Virus record (IMG/VR): IMGVR_UViG_3300047317_000531
Span: 1-25,290 of that record
Length of the DNA: 25,290 nt
Origin: a virus
Strand: one strand, 5' to 3'
Made by a program: the position numbers and the translations under genes. The stretch's first letter is position 1. Each line of letters opens with the position of its first letter. Shown here in pieces: positions 22,481-25,290 of this stretch. Under the pieces are notes generated by a model. The model was not told where the DNA came from, ran no database searches, and saw only the letters and a list, made by a program, of their open reading frames with translations.

Positions 22481-22930
22481 CTACCGGGACAAGCGGGACA
22501 TTCCGGGACAAATTGGCAATGTCCCCAACGATATCAAATGCTTACGGTATATCGGGACAAAACGATATGTCCCGATATCATACCAAAGGTTGAGCGGAGT
22601 GAAAAATACAGAAAACACCGGGACAATCGTATTTTGCTAATATACAGTTTGTCCCGGCATTTGTCCCGATACGAAACGTGAACATTCAGGGGCGGGACAA
22701 CCGGGACAAACCGGGACAAAAACGCAATGTCCCCAACAATATCAAAGACTTAGACGAAATCAGGACATTTCACTTTTATCTATTTTGTCCCTCGAACATC
22801 CTAACGGGACAAAAACCCCACACCCCTTTAGGGGTGGGTGTTGTCCCGGTGTTTTGTCCCGGTATTGTTTTGAAGAAAAATAGCAGCGGAAATACCAGAC
22901 GGAAATAACCACCACCACATAGGAGACAGC
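22481..22930. repeat. GGGACA/TGTCCC array, candidate replication origin
   Basis: In 375 bases (22486-22860) there are 17 copies of GGGACA or its complement TGTCCC, eight in one orientation and nine in the other by my count within one copy. Triplets at 22486/22495/22505 and 22694/22703/22713 have 9-10 base spacing. A perfect inverted repeat (ATATCGGGACA at 22549-22559, TGTCCCGATAT at 22568-22578) is included. A 40-base unit at 22505-22545 recurs, imperfectly, at 22713-22753. A CACCCC-TTTA-GGGGTG hairpin lies near 22831-22846. The region is AT-richer than its neighbours and has no convincing gene. Position directly after the primase-helicase gene supports an iteron-type origin. Confidence 0.7.
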
Positions 22931-23422
22931 ATGGCCAAAGCTACCACCCATACCACTCGCATGGACGGCAAGCGCGTTCGCATCAGGACCAGCGCGTCCG
23001 GCAAGGTAACCGTCACCGACGCCGGCCCAAAGGAATGGGAACTGCAGGCAGCGCAAGTCCGCGCTCTTCGCGCTATGCCGGAGTACGGCAGGCGGTTCCT
23101 GTTGGCAGGTGACCAGAATAGCGCCAAGCGTGGCCCGCGAGCACAGATAGAAGCGATCGCTGCGGGGATGACGCCAGGAGAGGCTGACGTGAGGATCTAT
23201 CTCGACTACGGCCGGCTGCGGATGATCGAGAACAAGGTTGGCAACGGCAAGCTGTCGCCGGCGCAGATCGCAAGGCATGCGGCACTTCGTCGTCTTGGTC
23301 ACGACGTCGAAGTCTGTCGCGCGACGACCTGCGATGATGCTGCAGCGCAGGCGGTGGGCATGGTCCTAGGATGGCTGGCAGCCAACGACAATCAATCTGA
23401 ACGGGTCGAAGCCGTTTCTTGA
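22931..23422 (+). CDS. VRR-NUC-type nuclease
   Basis: A 163-residue protein. ATAGGAGACAGC precedes the ATG at 22931. TPGEADVRIYLDYG (about 81-94) and RMIENKVGNGKLSPAQIARH (about 97-116) provide the Glu/Asp and Glu-x-Lys elements of the VRR-NUC branch of PD-(D/E)XK nucleases. The rest of the signature, ALRRLGHDVEVCRA, follows. Members cut branched DNA, such as flaps or Holliday junctions, and stand-alone forms are common in phages. The N-terminal 45 residues are basic and may bind DNA. It ends LAANDNQSERVEAVS. Placed right after the putative origin, it could resolve replication intermediates. Confidence 0.82.
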   Translation: MAKATTHTTRMDGKRVRIRTSASGKVTVTDAGPKEWELQAAQVRALRAMPEYGRRFLLAGDQNSAKRGPRAQIEAIAAGMTPGEADVRIYLDYGRLRMIENKVGNGKLSPAQIARHAALRRLGHDVEVCRATTCDDAAAQAVGMVLGWLAANDNQSERVEAVS

Positions 23423-23440
23423 CAAATTTGTAAGTTTACA
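23416..23440 (+). promoter_or_regulatory. Internal promoter/operator copy, ACAAATTTGT family
   Basis: Identical over 25 bases to 14917-14941, including TTGACA and ACAAATTTGT (23422-23431). It starts inside the stop region of the nuclease gene, about 60 bases before the 23500 gene. The identity stops sharply on both sides, arguing for a selected site rather than a recent duplication. Confidence 0.6.
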
Positions 23441-23499
23441 TCAGCTTAAACCTACCAAATCACCACGACATTGCACCACCACCAGATCGAGGGGACAGC

Positions 23500-24399
23500 A
23501 TGGCACGACACTCATCGCTCGCCGATCAGCTCAAAGGTTTGAGAATTTATGCGACGAAGCCAGACCACGAACCGGAGCCTATTCAAACGAACTGGTCATT
23601 GGTCGCGGCGAACGACAACGACAAGGAGGACATCGAAGGGATGCGTGTCGAGCGTCGCTGGCGCCTCAAGCCATCGATAGAAGAAATCATGCGCTCTGTT
23701 CATTCCGACGACGTAGAACGCAACGGCGATGGCCAGACCGTCAGGATTGGCTCTATCCGTTTCAGCGATGGCACCCAGACGGAATTAGCTCACAAGCTTA
23801 CCATCGACGGCAAGGTTGTCTCTTTTCGCGCACGCATGCCAACAGGTTCCATGATGGGAACCAAGGATGCAGCTGAAAGCCAGCTTGGTGCCGAGGAAGA
23901 CAGCCAAGCCACAACGGCCAGCAATCGGTTTTTTGCTGAGTTGCTAGGCACGCTTCCGCATCGGTATCGGGCAGGCGGCAAGCGCCGGAAAGGCAGGAAC
24001 TACACGATCCATGAGGCGAGGGCGATGCTTGATGAAGCCTACGCCAACACGCCAGTGCTGCCGGCAGTGAAGCGTTACCAAACCGGACTGCCATGCGGCT
24101 CGCAGAAGATGTCTCAGGTATTTCCTGGATTGGTCAAGACGTGCACCGGCGAGAGCGGATCGATGATGTGGCAGGATATCGTTTCCGCGAAACTAGACCG
24201 GCAGGTATGGGCGGAGACAATCGCTCGATTGCCAAAGGCTGACGTTGCCGTGCTCGACACCGCCGTTAAGGCGAAGAACATGCGGGAGATTGGATCCTCG
24301 TCGGGCTTCACGGGCAAGACGGCGGAGCGTCGCGGGAAGAGGGCGCTTATGGCCGCGAATGACAATTTGATGGAAGCCATCAAGGCAGCCGCTGCGTAG
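23500..24399 (+). CDS. Probable phage regulator with C-terminal HTH-like region
   Basis: A 299-residue protein starting MARHSSLADQLKGLRIYATK, after GAGGGGACAGC. It is mostly unrecognised. The C-terminal 60 residues (WAETIARLPKADVAVLDTAV, KNMREIGSSSGFTGKTAERR) resemble a sigma-4 or repressor-type HTH: helices around a turn at SSSGFTG. AANDN occurs at about residue 36 and again near the end (MAANDNLMEAIKAAAA). The gene has its own promoter/operator, closes the early region and is followed by a strong terminator. That location would suit a regulator of late genes, but that is inference. Confidence 0.55.
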   Translation: MARHSSLADQLKGLRIYATKPDHEPEPIQTNWSLVAANDNDKEDIEGMRVERRWRLKPSIEEIMRSVHSDDVERNGDGQTVRIGSIRFSDGTQTELAHKLTIDGKVVSFRARMPTGSMMGTKDAAESQLGAEEDSQATTASNRFFAELLGTLPHRYRAGGKRRKGRNYTIHEARAMLDEAYANTPVLPAVKRYQTGLPCGSQKMSQVFPGLVKTCTGESGSMMWQDIVSAKLDRQVWAETIARLPKADVAVLDTAVKAKNMREIGSSSGFTGKTAERRGKRALMAANDNLMEAIKAAAA

Positions 24400-24689
24400 A
24401 TGTCCCTTTTTGCGATTTCGAAGGGTGTGTGTGTGAAGGGGTCGAGCAACTGCTCTGCCCCGCATCCTTTCGGTGCGCGATATATTACAGCGACCGAGGC
24501 TCGGCCAGTGATGAGCCGGGCCTAACTATTGGCAGTTCTAGGGTCTGACCCGCGACATCGCCTCGTTGACCGGCATCGGTCCTGCGGTGGCTGCCTCTCT
24601 CGTACACCGTGGCAGCGTCTCTGCGCTTCGTATGCGCCCACGGTACTGTATTGCCCTGGCGCCGCCTCCTCCGGCGACATGGCAGTCGT
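24400..24689 (+). ncRNA. Structured non-coding stretch before the terminator
   Basis: No convincing gene lies between 24400 and 24769. Two hairpins precede the terminator. One is GGGG-TC-GAGC-AACT-GCTC-TG-CCCC at 24438-24461. The other pairs AGGCTCGGC (24497-24505) with GCCGGGCCT (24515-24523), with one G-U pair. It may be the 3' untranslated region of the 23500 gene or a separate small RNA ending at the terminator. Confidence 0.35.
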
Positions 24690-24745
24690 GCGGCTGCTTG
24701 AGGTCCGGATAGATAAACCGGGTGCCTCGCAGCCGCTTTTGTTTT
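24690..24745 (+). terminator. Intrinsic terminator closing the early region
   Basis: GCGGCTGC (24690-24697) pairs with GCAGCCGC (24729-24736); inside it GAGG pairs with CCTC and CCGG with CCGG, giving a long interrupted stem. TTTTGTTTT follows. It would stop plus-strand transcription just before the 24770 gene. Confidence 0.7.
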
Positions 24746-24769
24746 CTCCTCAAAGCAGGATCCCCGCAC

Positions 24770-25117
24770 ATGTCCAAATTCATCGCTTGGCTGAAAAGCC
24801 TGTTTTCAAAAGGAAAAGCCGAAATGACCGATCTCGTCGCTGGCGCTGAAGGCGCCGTATCCGCCGTCGCCACTGATGTCGTCGCTGCCGTCGATGCCGT
24901 TCCTGGCGAAGTTGCCGCTGCTGTCGCCGATGCCAGCACGTTCGTTGCGGCTGCTGAAGCCGATGTGGCCAAGGTCGTCGCTGCTGCCCCCGCGATTGTC
25001 ACTGAAGTCGTCGACGAGCTCGATGCCGCAGCAGCCAAGATCAAGGCTGTCTATGACAAACTCGGCATCGACGTGCATGCGTGGGCCGAGATCGTGGCAC
25101 TCGCCAAGGCGCTGTGA
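24770..25117 (+). CDS. Ala/Val-rich small phage protein
   Basis: A 115-residue protein starting MSKFIAWLKSLFSKGKAEMT; AGGA lies nine bases upstream. An internal ATG at 24824 with AAAAGGAAAAG before it is an alternative start. The first 15 residues form an amphipathic, basic helix. Residues 25-90 are low-complexity Ala/Val/Asp (AVATDVVAAVDAVPGEVAAA) and should form amphipathic helices. The C-terminus is KIKAVYDKLGIDVHAWAEIV. No family was recognised; membrane association is possible but unproved. It lies between a terminator and tRNA genes. Confidence 0.65.
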   Translation: MSKFIAWLKSLFSKGKAEMTDLVAGAEGAVSAVATDVVAAVDAVPGEVAAAVADASTFVAAAEADVAKVVAAAPAIVTEVVDELDAAAAKIKAVYDKLGIDVHAWAEIVALAKAL

Positions 25118-25184
25118 TGGGCGACGACGCAGCCAAACGGGCCGGCTTCCCCAAATCCAAGCCAATAACCATCAGACAAATCCC

Positions 25185-25260
25185 GCCAACATAGCTCAGT
25201 CGGAAGAGCGCCGTTTTTGTAATTCGGATGTCGCGGGTTCAACTCCTGCTGTTGGCTCCA
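25185..25260 (+). tRNA. tRNA-Thr (anticodon TGT), CCA encoded
   Basis: The 76 bases fold as a tRNA: acceptor GCCAACA/TGTTGGC, D stem GCTC/GAGC, T stem GCGGG/CCTGC (one G-U) with loop TTCAACT, and 3' TCCA encoded. The seven-base anticodon loop is TTTGTAA, giving TGT, which reads ACA (Thr). The anticodon stem CCGTT/TTCGG has only three good pairs, with two T-T mismatches next to the loop, so it may be a weak or altered tRNA. Confidence 0.8.
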
Positions 25261-25265
25261 AATAC

Positions 25266-25290
25266 TGCGGGATAGAGCAGTCCGGTAGCT
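25266..25290 (+). tRNA. Initiator-like tRNA-Met (partial, cut by window end)
   Basis: TGCGGGATAGAGCAGTCCGG and the next bases match the 5' part of bacterial initiator tRNA (acceptor strand, then GAGC and an AGTCCGGTAGCT D-arm). The anticodon lies beyond the window, so the identity is a strong resemblance, not proof. The first base is T, where bacterial initiators usually have C unpaired with A. Confidence 0.55.

Noticed and set aside
22486-22860. CRISPR array
   Set aside because: The repeated unit is only six to nine bases, occurs in both orientations and has irregular spacing; no cas genes are near.
22419-22908. Two plus-strand frames in the GGGACA array
   Set aside because: Their translations follow the repeat (GQ, DKxG-like runs), lack ribosome-binding sites, and one overlaps the end of the primase gene.
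24529-24849. Plus-strand frame of 106 codons, and another frame reading LTGIGPAVAASLV near 24570
   Set aside because: The first has no ribosome-binding site and crosses the terminator. The second looks protein-like (helix-hairpin-helix-like) but has no start codon before it and stops in the terminator stem.
25117-25194. 25-codon frame starting by TGATG overlap after the Ala/Val-rich gene
   Set aside because: It ends inside the tRNA-Thr gene and has no recognisable features; too little evidence to call.
1-25290. Integrase, attachment site or insertion sequence
   Set aside because: No tyrosine or serine recombinase catalytic pattern, transposase or terminal inverted repeat was found; the small HTH protein at 5175 has no recombinase catalytic domain.

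Overview
This window looks like the immunity and early (replication) region of a temperate phage or prophage of an alphaproteobacterium, most likely of the Rhizobiales. The evidence is: a cI-type S24 repressor next to divergent operons; many tightly packed small genes with ATGA/GTGA/TGATG overlaps; phage recombination and replication families; phage-like tRNA genes; and recurrent A-N-D-N peptides, which are typical of rhizobial proteins. No integrase, terminase, capsid, tail or lysis gene is visible, so structural genes probably lie outside. No insertion sequence or CRISPR array was seen.

Layout. Positions 1-3047 form a leftward operon on the minus strand: a small protein, a micro membrane protein, a hypothetical protein, a coiled-coil protein, a Rad52-type annealing protein and a DUF7666-like protein that runs off the left edge. 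It is driven by a promoter overlapping an inverted repeat at 3111-3152. Positions 3157-5112 are the immunity region: an S24 repressor with an intact Ser/Lys pair, a short terminated transcript, an orphan leader, and a second S24-like repressor that has lost its catalytic residues. An ACAAATTTGT operator lies between the second repressor and the rightward operon.

Positions 5175-24399 are the rightward early region. It holds a HTH protein and SH3-like proteins (5175-6795), small proteins, and a Sak4-like ATPase with a DUF669 single-strand-binding-type partner (7426-9075). Next come a DEDD exonuclease, a phage DNA polymerase III beta clamp, a Cas4/RecB-like nuclease, a sigma-factor-like protein, and an SF2 helicase ending in an SSB-type acidic tail (9133-14914). 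These are followed by a structured control region, an SNF2-type helicase with a DNA methyltransferase, a TGT/DpdA-like protein, a deoxyribosyltransferase-like protein and a YhhQ/VUT queuosine-precursor transporter (15185-19274). The operon ends with a C5-methyltransferase-like protein, a primase-polymerase/helicase, a 17-copy GGGACA/TGTCCC array that is a good origin candidate, a VRR-NUC nuclease and a probable regulator. A 370-base structured non-coding stretch, an Ala/Val-rich protein and two tRNA genes (Thr, then an initiator-like tRNA cut by the window end) close the window.

How it fits together. The early genes make a nearly self-sufficient replication and recombination set: primase-helicase, origin, clamp, helicases, annealases and nucleases. 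The 17658-19274 cluster suggests the phage may modify its DNA with a scavenged 7-deazaguanine base. Two internal promoter/operator copies (14917-14941 and 23416-23440) share the operator found beside the second repressor, so that repressor could control three transcription starts. Function calls come from reading translated sequence and remembered family patterns; no database search was run.
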